Program-made: the position numbers and the translations under genes
Shown here: positions 1-8,373 of the stretch, piece after piece
How positions within the stretch are numbered: the stretch's first letter is position 1
How the letters are laid out: every line of letters starts with the position of its first letter
The notes under the pieces: model-generated
Seen by the model: only the letters and a program-made list of their open reading frames with translations
Databases searched by the model: none
Told to the model about the DNA's origin: nothing
DNA from: Anaerolineales bacterium UBA5195
GTDB lineage: Bacteria > Chloroflexota > Anaerolineae > Anaerolineales > Villigracilaceae
NCBI GenBank assembly: GCA_002412925.1
Contig: DHVZ01000073.1
Location: forward strand, 11,553 to 75,552
Length of the DNA: 64,000 bases
Direction: 5' to 3'

Positions 1-61
1 ATTGCGCCCATTGCCTGCGGGCTGACGTTCAGTGTTTGAACGCCCCGCCGCTTTTTTAAAT

Positions 62-670
62 TTACCCAATATGTTTGATCGATGGAAAATCCACAAAATG
101 GCGCTGCACCGAGTCGCGCGACTCATTGGGGGTCTGGATTACCAGGATAAACACGGCTCGCTCATCAAACGGATTGCGCCAGATATGCGGCAGGGTGGCC
201 TCGAAAATCAGGAAATCCCCCTTTTCAACGAGATAAGACTGGCCGTCAATCAGGTATTCCACTTTACCTTCCTGACAACAAATAAATTCCTGTCCCGGAT
301 GCACCACCTGGCGCTCGCCGCTCATGGCATGCGGTTCCAGCGTGACGAGAAACGGCTCCACTTCCTGTCCCTGCAAACGCTTCCCGACCCCCTCGATCAC
401 CAGGCCATTTCCGGTGATCATAGGACGCTCGTGGCCTTTTACCAGCAACACATCACCGGAATATTCATCATCAAAAAAATAACTGACCTTAATATTCAGC
501 GCCCCCGCCAGGTTTTGCAGGGTTGAAACGCTCGGGGAGATCTCTTCACGCTCAATCAAGCTGATCGAATTGGTTGAAATCCCAGCCTGCGCCGCCAAAT
601 CACGCTGCGAAAGACGCCGCTCAGTGCGTAACTGGCGCAATCGATTGCCAAGGGATATCTTTTTATCCAT
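62..670 (-). CDS. XRE-family regulator with C-terminal cupin domain
   Basis: A 202-residue cytoplasmic transcription factor. Residues about 9-63 form a Cro/C1-type helix-turn-helix with the usual 'LSQRDLAAQAGIS' recognition core. Residues about 105-180 form a small cupin barrel that in this family binds an effector. This HTH-plus-cupin layout is the PuuR/SutR-like type that controls metabolism or stress genes; the effector cannot be read from sequence. It is transcribed towards the left window edge, so its downstream target may be outside. A perfect 14-bp palindrome overlies its own -35 element, which suggests autoregulation. The family is secure, the target is unknown. Confidence 0.9.
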   Translation of the reverse strand: MDKKISLGNRLRQLRTERRLSQRDLAAQAGISTNSISLIEREEISPSVSTLQNLAGALNIKVSYFFDDEYSGDVLLVKGHERPMITGNGLVIEGVGKRLQGQEVEPFLVTLEPHAMSGERQVVHPGQEFICCQEGKVEYLIDGQSYLVEKGDFLIFEATLPHIWRNPFDERAVFILVIQTPNESRDSVQRHFVDFPSIKHIG

Positions 671-710
671 AATCTATCCTGTTGCTCCTGATCCATGCGA
701 ATATGTAAAT

Positions 711-747
711 ATCATACCAGATTGAGAAAGAATACACAATATTGTGT
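711..747 (-). promoter_or_regulatory. Promoter and operator of the XRE-cupin gene
   Basis: On the minus strand, TTGTGT (734-739) and TATGAT (711-716) are separated by exactly 17 bp. The -35 box lies inside the perfect palindrome ACACAATATTGTGT (734-747). A repressor bound there would block the promoter, so the simplest reading is autorepression by the adjacent XRE protein (inference). Confidence 0.6.
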
Positions 748-761
748 GAAAGTAAAAAAGA

Positions 762-793
762 CCGTGGGCTGCTCCAAAAGGAGCAGCCCACGG
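762..793 (-). terminator. Rho-independent terminator of the rhodanese operon
   Basis: A perfect 14-bp stem (762-775 with 780-793) with a 4-nt loop. On the minus strand it is followed by a T-rich run (TCTTTTTT). It lies about 30 bp after the rhodanese stop codon and ends the leftward transcript. Confidence 0.9.
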
Positions 794-821
794 CTTGAGA
801 TCTCAAAATAAATGGTTCGGC

Positions 822-2555
822 TTACTTTGCAACCGGCAGTTCGGCGGCAATCCAGGCTCCAAGACCGCCATTCAAGTTGCGAATGTTGGTATAGCCGAGG
901 GATTGCAGGTACATCTGCGCCATTCCGCCGCGATGACCGGATTTGCAGAGGACAACCAATGGGGCAGCCTTGTCGGCGGGCAGTTTGTCGAGGTTGGCAG
1001 GTAATTCAGTCACCGGCACCAAAACAGAGCCTTCAATATGCCCATCGGCATCCCATTCAGCCTGGGTACGGACATCCAGCAGGAAAACAGTGGCGCCGCC
1101 GGCCAATTCCGTATTAAAATCGGGGGCTTTGACCGCGCCAAAACCTTCGGGCAAGCCACTCAGGTAGGCATCCAGGTAAGCCAGGCGGACGGCATCCACC
1201 TGTGGAGCAGTTCCAGCAGCAGGAGCAGCGGGAGCACCCGTTTCGAGGGCAAATTCAGCTTTTTTCCAGGCATTGATGCCGCCATTCAGGTTGACCACAT
1301 CGGTGTAGCCGAGCAGGCGCAGAGCAACCATGCCCAATGAGCCGCGATGCCCGGAAGCACAAGTAATGACGATTTTCTGATCCTGTGCAGGCAGTTTATC
1401 CAGGTTTTGGAGCAGGGTGCGGATGGGAAGGTTGATTGAACCCGTAATGTAACCATTGGTCTCGATTTCGCCTGGTTCGCGCACGTCGACAATGAAAGGC
1501 GGCTTGTCGGCCAGCATTTCGTTGAGTTTGTCAGCCTTGACGCTGTAGAAACCCTGGTCAGCGGGCAGATTGGTCAGGAATTCGGCATAAGTAACAGGCC
1601 AGTCGACCCAACCCACAACCGGTAGTTTGGCGGCTTTCCAGGCATTCAAACCGCCATTCAGATTGATGACATCCGCATAGCCCAACATCCGCAGGGCCAT
1701 CAGCGCCATACCACCGCGGTGACCGGAAGCGCAGTAAATCAGGATGGAGGCGTTCTTATCAGCCGGGAGTTTGTCAAGGTTCTTGAGAAATTCAGGGAAC
1801 GGAATTAGGGTGGCGCCTTCGATGTAGCCATCTTTGTCCCAATCAGCCTGCGCGCGGACATCGACGATAAAGGGAGCTTTCTCAATAATAAATTCAGTGG
1901 CTTTGTCAGCTTTGACAGTATAAAAACCCTTGTCGGCAGGCAGGTTCGAGATGAAATCGTTAAGAGTCTCGAACAAGATCTTGTCGGCGATGATCGGAGC
2001 ACTAATGGAAGCCGCCTCGGCAGGCAGACCACCTTTTTCGAGAGGCAGGCCAGCTTTGCCCCAGGCGTTCGTTCCACCGTTCAGGTTGATGACATTAGTG
2101 TAGCCCAGCATGCGCAAGGCCATCATTGCTATCCCACCGCGGTGACCGGAAGCGCAGTAGATCACCATCGGTTCATCCAGGCCTGGCAGTTTATCCAGGT
2201 TTTGCAGGATTCCGCGCACAGGGAGGTTGATTGCGCCTGCAATATAACCGGAAGCTTCCAGTTCGGCCGGTTCTCGCACATCGACCAGGAAAGCGGGCTT
2301 CTCGACCAATTGCTCATTGAGCTTTGCGACGCTGATCGAGCCAAAAGCTTTTTCAGGCGGGACGGTAGCCCAGAAGGCCTCAAGCAAGGTCGGAAGATCC
2401 AACGTGGCAGGTGCGGGCGGGACTTCAGCTGCGGGGGCTTCAGCAGGTGGGGCAACGACCGGTGCTTCTGTCGCGACAGCTGGAGCGCCGCAGGCGCTCA
2501 AAATCAAGCTGAAGGCCAGCAGCAGGGCAAATAAAACTTGGAATTTCTTTTGCAT
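822..2555 (-). CDS. Lipoprotein with four tandem rhodanese domains
   Basis: A 577-residue exported protein. Residues 1-21 are a signal peptide ending in a lipobox (LSAC, Cys22), followed by an Ala/Pro linker. Four rhodanese domains follow. Each keeps the 'VDVR' strand and an active-site Cys loop (YCASGHRGG twice, then TCASGHRGS and LCKSGHRGG) and ends in 'NLNGGxxAW'. Rhodaneses carry sulfane sulfur on that Cys, so the protein probably handles sulfur (thiosulfate, polysulfide or persulfide) outside the membrane. Four potentially active copies in one chain is unusual. It sits downstream of a multiheme cytochrome in the same direction, which supports a sulfur-redox role. The substrate is not determinable here. 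Confidence 0.93.
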   Translation of the reverse strand: MQKKFQVLFALLLAFSLILSACGAPAVATEAPVVAPPAEAPAAEVPPAPATLDLPTLLEAFWATVPPEKAFGSISVAKLNEQLVEKPAFLVDVREPAELEASGYIAGAINLPVRGILQNLDKLPGLDEPMVIYCASGHRGGIAMMALRMLGYTNVINLNGGTNAWGKAGLPLEKGGLPAEAASISAPIIADKILFETLNDFISNLPADKGFYTVKADKATEFIIEKAPFIVDVRAQADWDKDGYIEGATLIPFPEFLKNLDKLPADKNASILIYCASGHRGGMALMALRMLGYADVINLNGGLNAWKAAKLPVVGWVDWPVTYAEFLTNLPADQGFYSVKADKLNEMLADKPPFIVDVREPGEIETNGYITGSINLPIRTLLQNLDKLPAQDQKIVITCASGHRGSLGMVALRLLGYTDVVNLNGGINAWKKAEFALETGAPAAPAAGTAPQVDAVRLAYLDAYLSGLPEGFGAVKAPDFNTELAGGATVFLLDVRTQAEWDADGHIEGSVLVPVTELPANLDKLPADKAAPLVVLCKSGHRGGMAQMYLQSLGYTNIRNLNGGLGAWIAAELPVAK

Positions 2556-2606
2556 GGTGTTTCTCCTTATGTTCTCAAAACTTGCTTTACGGATACGATT
2601 AACTGC

Positions 2607-3887
2607 TTAGGGTTTGTGGCAATTGGCGCAAGAGGCTTCGGTAAAAGCCGCATGACTTTCGGGGCTGATCGGGGCCTGGCGGATACCCGTGTCGTGGCAG
2701 ACTTTACAACAATTCTGGCAGGCCAGGTCTTTGTGGCTGGCCGGGATGTCGGCGGCATTCTGGGCCAGGCTCAACATCACGTCAACCGCGGCGGGGGGCG
2801 CTGCTACAATCACCTTCTGGTTGGCCGCTAATTCTGTCTCCTTGACCCTGTCAGCGGTGAGGAAATATTGCGAGTTTTCGTGACAGGCGGTACAGGCTGC
2901 ATTCTGCGGTGTTTTCCGTTGGATATTATGCGGTGTCGAATAAACCCAGGTGGGCAGCGCATCGAAGTTGGATAGCAGGTTCTCACCATAGAATTGGTAA
3001 CTGGTTGGGGCAACAGGCACATGCCGGACCGGAACATAGGTATAGGGGCGGTCCGGGCTAATCAGCGGATTCCTGCCGATAAAAAATGTTGGGTATGTGG
3101 CTTCAGTTTCGAAGAAGGGCTTGCCGCTTTTTTCACTGACAGCCACATGGCAGCCATCGCAGCTTGAATAAGTAATCGAATGACAAACCTGGCATGAAAG
3201 CGTGTCGCTATGCTGGTTGTGCATCGGGTTGCTATCCTGTCCCGGCGCGGCGGTCGGATGACAGTCAAGACAGGCAGGCGTTTCTGAACCGCTATAACGA
3301 TGGCTATCTGGGCCCGCTGCGGCATCCGGTTCACCGTGCAAATCAGTTCCCGGATGGCACTTGACGCAATTCATCCGCGCTTCCCTGAAGTGAACATCCC
3401 CCGGGAGTTCCTCGTTCTTTCCCAGGAACTCATTCCCTACCCGGCTGCCATGACAGGCAGTGCAGGAACGGGTCATGGGCGGGGTTTTTTCGAAAACATG
3501 CCCGCTAAACAAACCGCCGCCCACATTCTCTGGCTGGTTCACATGACACTCGCCGCAGGAGGTGTGGCAGGTCGAACAATGATTCCCGAACATCTCTTCC
3601 AACTGCGGGTGATTTTCAGGTGTACTGCGGGCATTGATTTGGTTCCAATACCCGGCCTGGGTATTGTGCAAAGCATTCTCGTAGGAAGCTACCATCTCGG
3701 CATGGCACTCACTACAAAATTTTTCTGCGTCGTTGCTCGGGGTCGGGTTCATCCCAGCATGGGCTTCATCCTTGGCAGCGGATTGGATGCCGCCATGACA
3801 TTCCACACAGGTTTGTTTCCCGTGAGCAGTCTGGCTGAACTTATCAAAATCTACAAGCACCTTCTCCCAAGGCTCCAACGGAGCCAC
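2607..3887 (-). CDS. Multiheme cytochrome c, main part (12 CxxCH)
   Basis: A 426-residue protein with twelve CxxCH heme c motifs, the first at residues 27-31 and the last four residues before the end (CANCHKP). Two motifs are close together (CSTCHTSCGECH), as is common in stacked-heme cytochromes. As an independent gene it starts at GTG 3887 and has no signal peptide, although hemes c are attached outside the membrane. The ORF just upstream is in the same frame, supplies a lipoprotein signal and a thirteenth CxxCH, and is separated only by a TGA at 3897-3899. I therefore suspect one split or read-through gene. A periplasmic electron-transfer role is likely; the exact reductase or oxidase family is not recognised. 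Confidence 0.85.
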   Translation of the reverse strand: MAPLEPWEKVLVDFDKFSQTAHGKQTCVECHGGIQSAAKDEAHAGMNPTPSNDAEKFCSECHAEMVASYENALHNTQAGYWNQINARSTPENHPQLEEMFGNHCSTCHTSCGECHVNQPENVGGGLFSGHVFEKTPPMTRSCTACHGSRVGNEFLGKNEELPGDVHFREARMNCVKCHPGTDLHGEPDAAAGPDSHRYSGSETPACLDCHPTAAPGQDSNPMHNQHSDTLSCQVCHSITYSSCDGCHVAVSEKSGKPFFETEATYPTFFIGRNPLISPDRPYTYVPVRHVPVAPTSYQFYGENLLSNFDALPTWVYSTPHNIQRKTPQNAACTACHENSQYFLTADRVKETELAANQKVIVAAPPAAVDVMLSLAQNAADIPASHKDLACQNCCKVCHDTGIRQAPISPESHAAFTEASCANCHKP

Positions 3888-3896
3888 ATCGCCACC

Positions 3897-4154
3897 TCAG
3901 CCAACCCCTTTGGATTCGCCCTCCAGGTCTTCCTCGGGGTTGGCAGTCTCGATCAGCGTTTGCTTATCCGTGTGGCAAACCACGCATTCATCGACGCCCG
4001 TGGCAGCCACAGAAGCTGTGGCTGCCCCTTCGGTAACTGGGATGGGTTGCGGAGCCACTGCGCTGGTCGGGATCGGGGAAACCGGAGATCCACAAGCCGA
4101 GAGTAGGATCAGGGAAACCACAGTCATCATCATGAACTTAGGAAGCTTTATCAT
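3897..4154 (-). CDS. N-terminal part of the multiheme cytochrome lipoprotein
   Basis: An 85-residue ORF. ATG 4154 is preferred over an upstream ATG at 4184 because GAAGGTGA lies 6 bp before it. It begins with a hydrophobic signal and lipobox (LLSAC), then a Pro/Ala linker, then one heme motif (CVVCH). It stops at TGA (3897-3899), after which the same frame stays open into the twelve-heme protein. Alone it would be a very small monoheme lipoprotein; joined to the next frame it gives a typical secreted 13-heme cytochrome. It could be a nonsense mutation, a sequencing error, or a true two-gene arrangement. Confidence 0.75.
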   Translation of the reverse strand: MIKLPKFMMMTVVSLILLSACGSPVSPIPTSAVAPQPIPVTEGAATASVAATGVDECVVCHTDKQTLIETANPEEDLEGESKGVG

Positions 4155-4259
4155 AGAATCACCTTCGCTCGTTACGCATTTCACAAGTTAGCTTTCATTC
4201 TATCCGTTCCACCTGTAATTACTAGTGATAAATATAACCTGCAAGTATTAGAGTTTTTT

Positions 4260-4292
4260 ATGGTATACCATCAGGATTTGTAATAACATTAC
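4260..4292. promoter_or_regulatory. Palindromes between the cytochrome and LysR genes
   Basis: The divergent intergenic region holds a perfect 12-bp palindrome ATGGTATACCAT (4260-4271) and, close by, GTAATAACATTAC (4280-4292, 5-3-5). LysR proteins usually bind interrupted dyads between themselves and a divergent target, so these are candidate operators for the gene at 4375 acting on the cytochrome/rhodanese unit (inference). Confidence 0.45.
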
Positions 4293-4374
4293 CCATGGAC
4301 CAGAGTAAAAAAATATTAAGTTTCGCCCGGTCAACCAATGGATATATTGGTCAAACTTACCCTCAAGGAGCAAT

Positions 4375-5301
4375 ATGCTGGATTTGGAAGCGCTCAATGT
4401 TTTTTTAGCCATCGCGGAACATGGCAGCTTCAGCGAGGCCGGCCGCCAGCTTCATATTTCCCAATCTGCGGTCAGCCAAATCATCCGAGGCTTAGAAAAA
4501 AAACTAGAATCACAGTTGTTCCTGCGCAAAGGACGTTCAGCCGAGTTAACCGAAGCCGGGCAAGTTCTCGTCCCAATGGCGCAGGAATTAATCTCAACCG
4601 CACAGCGGATCGAAAAAACGATTCTTTCAATGCAAAATGAAGTCATGGGAGAAATGTCGATTGGCTGTTCAACGGCTTCGGGCAAGTACCTGCTTCCGGG
4701 GTTGATTGCTCGCTTCCGTCGTCAGTACCCGCAAGTCCGGATCAATGTACTCGTTACCAGCCGGGATTCGGTCATCAACAAACTCTTGATCGGCGATATC
4801 GCTCTGGGGGTTTCGAGCAAACAGATCGGTCACAACGATCTGGAATATCAGGATTTTTTCAAGGATGACGTGGTTTTAATCGTTCCTACCGAACATCGCT
4901 GGGCCCAGTACCGTAAGATTTACCCGGATGACTTGCTCGATGAACCAATGATTCTGCGTGAAGAAGCAGCCGGAACACGCGAAGTATTAATGGAAGGACT
5001 ACATAAACGGGATATTTCCCCTGATATGCTCAACGTAGCGATGGTGCTGGGCAACGCCGAAGCGATTGGAATGGCCGTGGAAGAAAGTCTGGGGGTGGCT
5101 TTTGTCTCGCGGCTGGCAGCGGCGCGCGGAATAGCTCTGGGGCGAATCGTTGAAGTCGCTGTCGAAGGGATGGAACTAACCCGCAATCTTTACCTGGTCC
5201 GCAACCGGCGCCTACCCCTGACCCTGGCACAAGCCAAATTCTGGGAGTTTGCCAGTCATTCAAAGGATAAATCAGAGACTACGAAATCTGAAATGGAATA
5301 A
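4375..5301 (+). CDS. LysR-family transcriptional regulator
   Basis: A 308-residue DNA-binding regulator. The N-terminal winged helix (residues about 1-60, with 'FSEAGRQLHISQSAVSQ' at its core) is followed by a linker helix and a periplasmic-binding-like effector domain (about 90-295). It is divergent from the multiheme cytochrome and rhodanese genes with about 220 bp between, the classical arrangement in which a LysR protein controls its neighbour. The effector may be a sulfur compound, by context only. A strong hairpin terminator follows the stop. Confidence 0.93.
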   Translation: MLDLEALNVFLAIAEHGSFSEAGRQLHISQSAVSQIIRGLEKKLESQLFLRKGRSAELTEAGQVLVPMAQELISTAQRIEKTILSMQNEVMGEMSIGCSTASGKYLLPGLIARFRRQYPQVRINVLVTSRDSVINKLLIGDIALGVSSKQIGHNDLEYQDFFKDDVVLIVPTEHRWAQYRKIYPDDLLDEPMILREEAAGTREVLMEGLHKRDISPDMLNVAMVLGNAEAIGMAVEESLGVAFVSRLAAARGIALGRIVEVAVEGMELTRNLYLVRNRRLPLTLAQAKFWEFASHSKDKSETTKSEME

Positions 5302-5340
5302 CGGTGGGATAAGATGACATCCATGACAAAATCAAATCAA

Positions 5341-5376
5341 AAGAACTGCACCGAATTTTCGATGCAGTTCTTTTTT
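5341..5376 (+). terminator. Terminator of the LysR gene
   Basis: A hairpin with a 10-bp outer stem (AAGAACTGCA pairing with TGCAGTTCTT) plus an inner CGAA/TTCG pairing, followed by a T run. It lies 40 bp after the LysR stop. Confidence 0.9.
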
Positions 5377-5494
5377 ACAGGATTGCTCTTTAGTGGCTTC
5401 CACCACCTTTGCCTTGACCACCCGCCCAGGCCCTAATTTACACACTGAATGGCCCGCTCCAAATGCTGGCTGACCGTTTCCTTAACTGCGGTAA

Positions 5495-5557
5495 TTACGG
5501 GTTATCTCCTTCCAACGGATATCCAGCTGCTTTCCAGGCCTGCAATCCGCCGGTCAT
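5495..5557 (-). pseudogene. Rhodanese C-terminal remnant
   Basis: In the 345-bp gap between the LysR terminator and the beta-lactamase gene, the minus strand encodes MTGGLQAWKAAGYPLEGDNP and a stop. This is the standard C-terminal end of a rhodanese domain (compare the 'NGGLNAWKAA' repeats of the protein at 822-2555). The sequence upstream of it no longer looks like a rhodanese and has no start or active-site loop. I read it as a decayed fragment. Nothing else recognisable lies in this gap. Confidence 0.6.
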
Positions 5558-5721
5558 ACAAGATGACGGACCAAAGGAGCAATTCCGCTTATCGAGTATA
5601 GGCAAGCGCGCAACAAGAAGGCTTGGCTCCTCCGCGTCACATTTGTCGCGGAGCGACGGATTGATTTACAGGCGGTTTTTGAATAGCCCGATCTGTTGAT
5701 GAGAGATTTACCATTTCTGTC

Positions 5722-7293
5722 TTATTCGATGATTTCTCCAGTGCCTGTGAGTGTGGGAAAATAGTCCATACTTGAATCCACAGTAACTGAAACCTTTTTG
5801 CCATCGAAAGTATAAGTCACAGTGAGGAACTGGATATCGGATGACAGGTCAAAGTACTGCTCTTCAATAAAAGTGCGCTCATCCTGCCAATACCCTCTCA
5901 TAGGCACGATGGTCTTACTCTCCGGCCCGCGCTTATTCATATAGAACACATTTTTCAAACCACCGGTAACTGTGAGGATTTCACCATTAGTCGTCAGCGA
6001 TGAGGTGGTGTAAGTCTCATCACCCGGAAAAGTAAAAGTGATCTCTGTTGGCCAGCCTGCCGGCGAAACACCAACAAGGCGGTAGGTTTTTCCAGAGATT
6101 TGTCTGGCTATGTCAGGCAGCGGCATGGCCGGTTTTTCCGTGTTTTGAATGTTCTTGATCTCTGTCGTGAGCTGGTCGTCCATCCGTGGATTAGCTGCTA
6201 AAGGTTGCGCTGACTGCGCGGCGGGCAGAAGATAAGTTTTGACTAACTGATGCGGGGCTGGGAAATCGGGATCGGCAATACCGCCGGTAAATACCACTAC
6301 CATATCCAACTTGGGCAATACAAAAACATATTGCCCTCCAAATCCGTGAGCAGAATAACCGCCGAAAGAATCGATCCACCAATAGTAGCCATAACCGTCG
6401 TCTTCGGCGGCATTCATCAAACCTTGGGTTTCCATATGCTTGGTCGTGGAGGTCTGCACCCACTCGGCCGGCACAATTTGCTTCCCATTCCATTGGCCGT
6501 TATGCAAATACAGATAGCCCAATTTTGCCGTGTCGTGCGGACGGAGGCTCAGGCCATTGTTTCCGAACGTTGTGCCTTGCGGGTCGGACTGCCAGCTATA
6601 ATCTGTAATGCCCAACGGGCTGAACAGGTTGTGTTGGGCGTACTCTTCCAACGTTAGCCCGCTGGTCTTTTGGATGACAGTTGACAGCACCTGTGGCAAA
6701 CCAGAATCATAGAAGAAGGTTTCGCCCGGCCTGTACAAAACGCTGTTGTACGTCAAAATGTGTTCGACTGCATCGAAACTCGCATCCTTGCCAGCAAAGT
6801 CCGGCAAGGTGCCGGTGTTGAAACCGGCGGACATCGTCAATAGGTGTTCAAGGGTTATATCTTTCAGGTATTTATCTTTCGTTCCTTTCGCCATTTCGGG
6901 AAAGAAGTCCAGGACATTTTGCTGAATACTTTTAATATAGCCATCCCGAATAGCCATACCGGTCATGGCCGAAGTCACACTTTTGGTTATAGAATGTAAA
7001 GGATGTTTAATCTCCCGGGTGTACGGAGGAAAATATACTTCGGTCACAACGTAGCCATGCCGGATGACCAAAACGCTGTGAATATTCAAATCCTTTTGCC
7101 GTATTTCGTGAAGCATGGACAAGATCGAAGTAGAGTCAATTCCCTGTTCTTCTGGTGTGGATGTGCGCCATTCAGTATCGGGCCAATATGAAGGCTGCTC
7201 GACTGCAGGAGCAAACGGCGGGTACATACAGCCACCAATCAAACCAGTCAGGATGATACAAATGAGAGTGTAAATGAGTATTTTAATGCGCAT
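5722..7293 (-). CDS. Class C beta-lactamase-like serine hydrolase lipoprotein
   Basis: A 523-residue exported protein with an N-terminal signal and lipobox (GGC). Residues about 60-380 form an AmpC/esterase-type penicillin-binding fold. The nucleophile motif SxxK is 'SITK', the second motif is 'YDS' where AmpC has YxN, and 'HGFGG' provides the HxG-like third motif. The last 140 residues form a separate beta-rich tail. Such proteins are mostly esterases, peptidases or D-aminoacid amidases rather than drug-resistance enzymes. The substrate is unknown. Confidence 0.88.
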   Translation of the reverse strand: MRIKILIYTLICIILTGLIGGCMYPPFAPAVEQPSYWPDTEWRTSTPEEQGIDSTSILSMLHEIRQKDLNIHSVLVIRHGYVVTEVYFPPYTREIKHPLHSITKSVTSAMTGMAIRDGYIKSIQQNVLDFFPEMAKGTKDKYLKDITLEHLLTMSAGFNTGTLPDFAGKDASFDAVEHILTYNSVLYRPGETFFYDSGLPQVLSTVIQKTSGLTLEEYAQHNLFSPLGITDYSWQSDPQGTTFGNNGLSLRPHDTAKLGYLYLHNGQWNGKQIVPAEWVQTSTTKHMETQGLMNAAEDDGYGYYWWIDSFGGYSAHGFGGQYVFVLPKLDMVVVFTGGIADPDFPAPHQLVKTYLLPAAQSAQPLAANPRMDDQLTTEIKNIQNTEKPAMPLPDIARQISGKTYRLVGVSPAGWPTEITFTFPGDETYTTSSLTTNGEILTVTGGLKNVFYMNKRGPESKTIVPMRGYWQDERTFIEEQYFDLSSDIQFLTVTYTFDGKKVSVTVDSSMDYFPTLTGTGEIIE

Positions 7294-7423
7294 GGTATTC
7301 CTGGGTGAAGCACGAGAAATTCTTTTCCATTACAGCGCGGTGCGTTACGGTGTTGACCAATTGCCGCAGTATTACCGAGCAGCCCAAACAATCCTGAAAA
7401 TCACAGCTAAGGAAGTGGAATAA
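7292..7423 (+). pseudogene. Short C-terminal-like ORF fragment
   Basis: A 43-codon plus-strand frame starts inside the beta-lactamase start region and ends at tandem stops (TAATAA, 7421-7426). Its amphipathic residues, 'YSAVRYGVDQLPQYYRAA', resemble the C-terminus of a larger protein (a DUF4129-like tail is possible). No ribosome site is visible. It may be a remnant or chance. The rest of the gap to 7698 holds only the promoter below. Confidence 0.25.
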
Positions 7424-7627
7424 TAATGCCCAGGTTTTGGGCTTTCGCAATGGCTGCCATGCGCATAAGAATATTTAGTTTGATAGATGCACCTGAGAGC
7501 AAATTACGGAAAGTAGAATTGAAAATGGTTATTTCCTTTTTGCTTAAGGTTAGCAGAAAAGAACAAGGGATTCAGGTTTTTTAAGAAAGTCAGTACATCT
7601 TTCCGAACGAAAGGCTCAAGGGTTCCG

Positions 7628-7657
7628 TTGCATTCCCTGCCAGGTTGGGAATATAAT
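7628..7657 (+). promoter_or_regulatory. Promoter of the ABC exporter operon
   Basis: TTGCAT (7628-7633), an 18-bp spacer and TATAAT (7652-7657), 42 bp before the ATPase start at 7699. Confidence 0.6.
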
Positions 7658-7698
7658 GAATAAAACCACAGCCCTCATTCCACCTCAAGTAGGCTTGG

Positions 7699-8370
7699 AT
7701 GCTGATCGAAGCACACAAAGTCTGGAAAACCTACCAGCGCGGATCTCTGCAAATTGATGCCTTACGCGGTCTCGACCTGGAACTCCCGGTTGGAGCTTTT
7801 GCGATGATCGTCGGACCCAGCGGTGGGGGCAAATCGACCTTGCTGCATCTGTTGGGAGGCATGGATCACCCGACCCAAGGGACCCTGCAGGTCTGCGGGA
7901 TGCAGCTCGAACGCGCTAGCGAAGCGGACCTAAACCGTTTCCGCCGCGAGCAGCTCGGCTTCATTTTCCAATCCTACAACCTGATCCCTTCTTTAAATGC
8001 CGTTGAAAATGTCGCCCTGGCCTTGCTGGCGCAAGGCCAGCCCCGTCACACAGCCTTGCAACAGGCCGGAGCGCTGCTGGCCCGGGTGGGGCTGGATTCA
8101 AGAATGCGGCATAAGCCCGCCGAACTCTCGGGGGGTGAGCAGCAGCGTGTCGCGGTGGCCCGCGCCATCGCCAACCAGACGAAACTGGTCCTGGCCGATG
8201 AGCCTACCGGAGATCTGGATGATACAGCGGCGGACACGGTCATGCAACTGTTGTTGGAATTAAACCGGCAACTGGGAACTACTTTCGTGATAGCCACCCA
8301 CAACCTGCGTTACCGCCCATTGGCCACTCATTGGCTGGAACTGCACAGCGGCAGTTTCTCAACAGGCTGA
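7699..8370 (+). CDS. ABC transporter ATP-binding protein, MacB/LolD type
   Basis: A 223-residue ATPase with Walker A (GPSGGGKST), Q-loop 'FQSYNLIP', signature LSGGEQQR, Walker B 'LVLADEPTGDLD' and a switch His in 'IATHN'. It belongs to the MacB/LolD/FtsE subfamily that powers mechanotransmission rather than classic uptake. Two FtsX-like permeases follow with 3-bp and overlapping junctions, so the three form one complex. The exported molecule may be a peptide, lipoprotein or drug; it cannot be assigned. Confidence 0.95.
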   Translation: MLIEAHKVWKTYQRGSLQIDALRGLDLELPVGAFAMIVGPSGGGKSTLLHLLGGMDHPTQGTLQVCGMQLERASEADLNRFRREQLGFIFQSYNLIPSLNAVENVALALLAQGQPRHTALQQAGALLARVGLDSRMRHKPAELSGGEQQRVAVARAIANQTKLVLADEPTGDLDDTAADTVMQLLLELNRQLGTTFVIATHNLRYRPLATHWLELHSGSFSTG

Positions 8371-8373
8371 ACC

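Noticed and set aside
3897..3899. Selenocysteine at the cytochrome TGA
   Set aside because: The context is Gly-Val-Gly-TGA-Gly-Gly with no Cys or redox partner nearby, and the downstream 6-bp stem lacks a clear SECIS loop. Kept only as a remote option.
5398..5433. A Gly-rich minus-strand tail (QGKGGGSH) as a gene fragment
   Set aside because: Too short, preceded by stops, and without a recognisable partner.
5722..7293. The class C-like hydrolase as an antibiotic-resistance gene
   Set aside because: The Tyr-x-Asn motif is replaced by YDS and the extra C-terminal domain is atypical; an esterase or peptidase is more likely.
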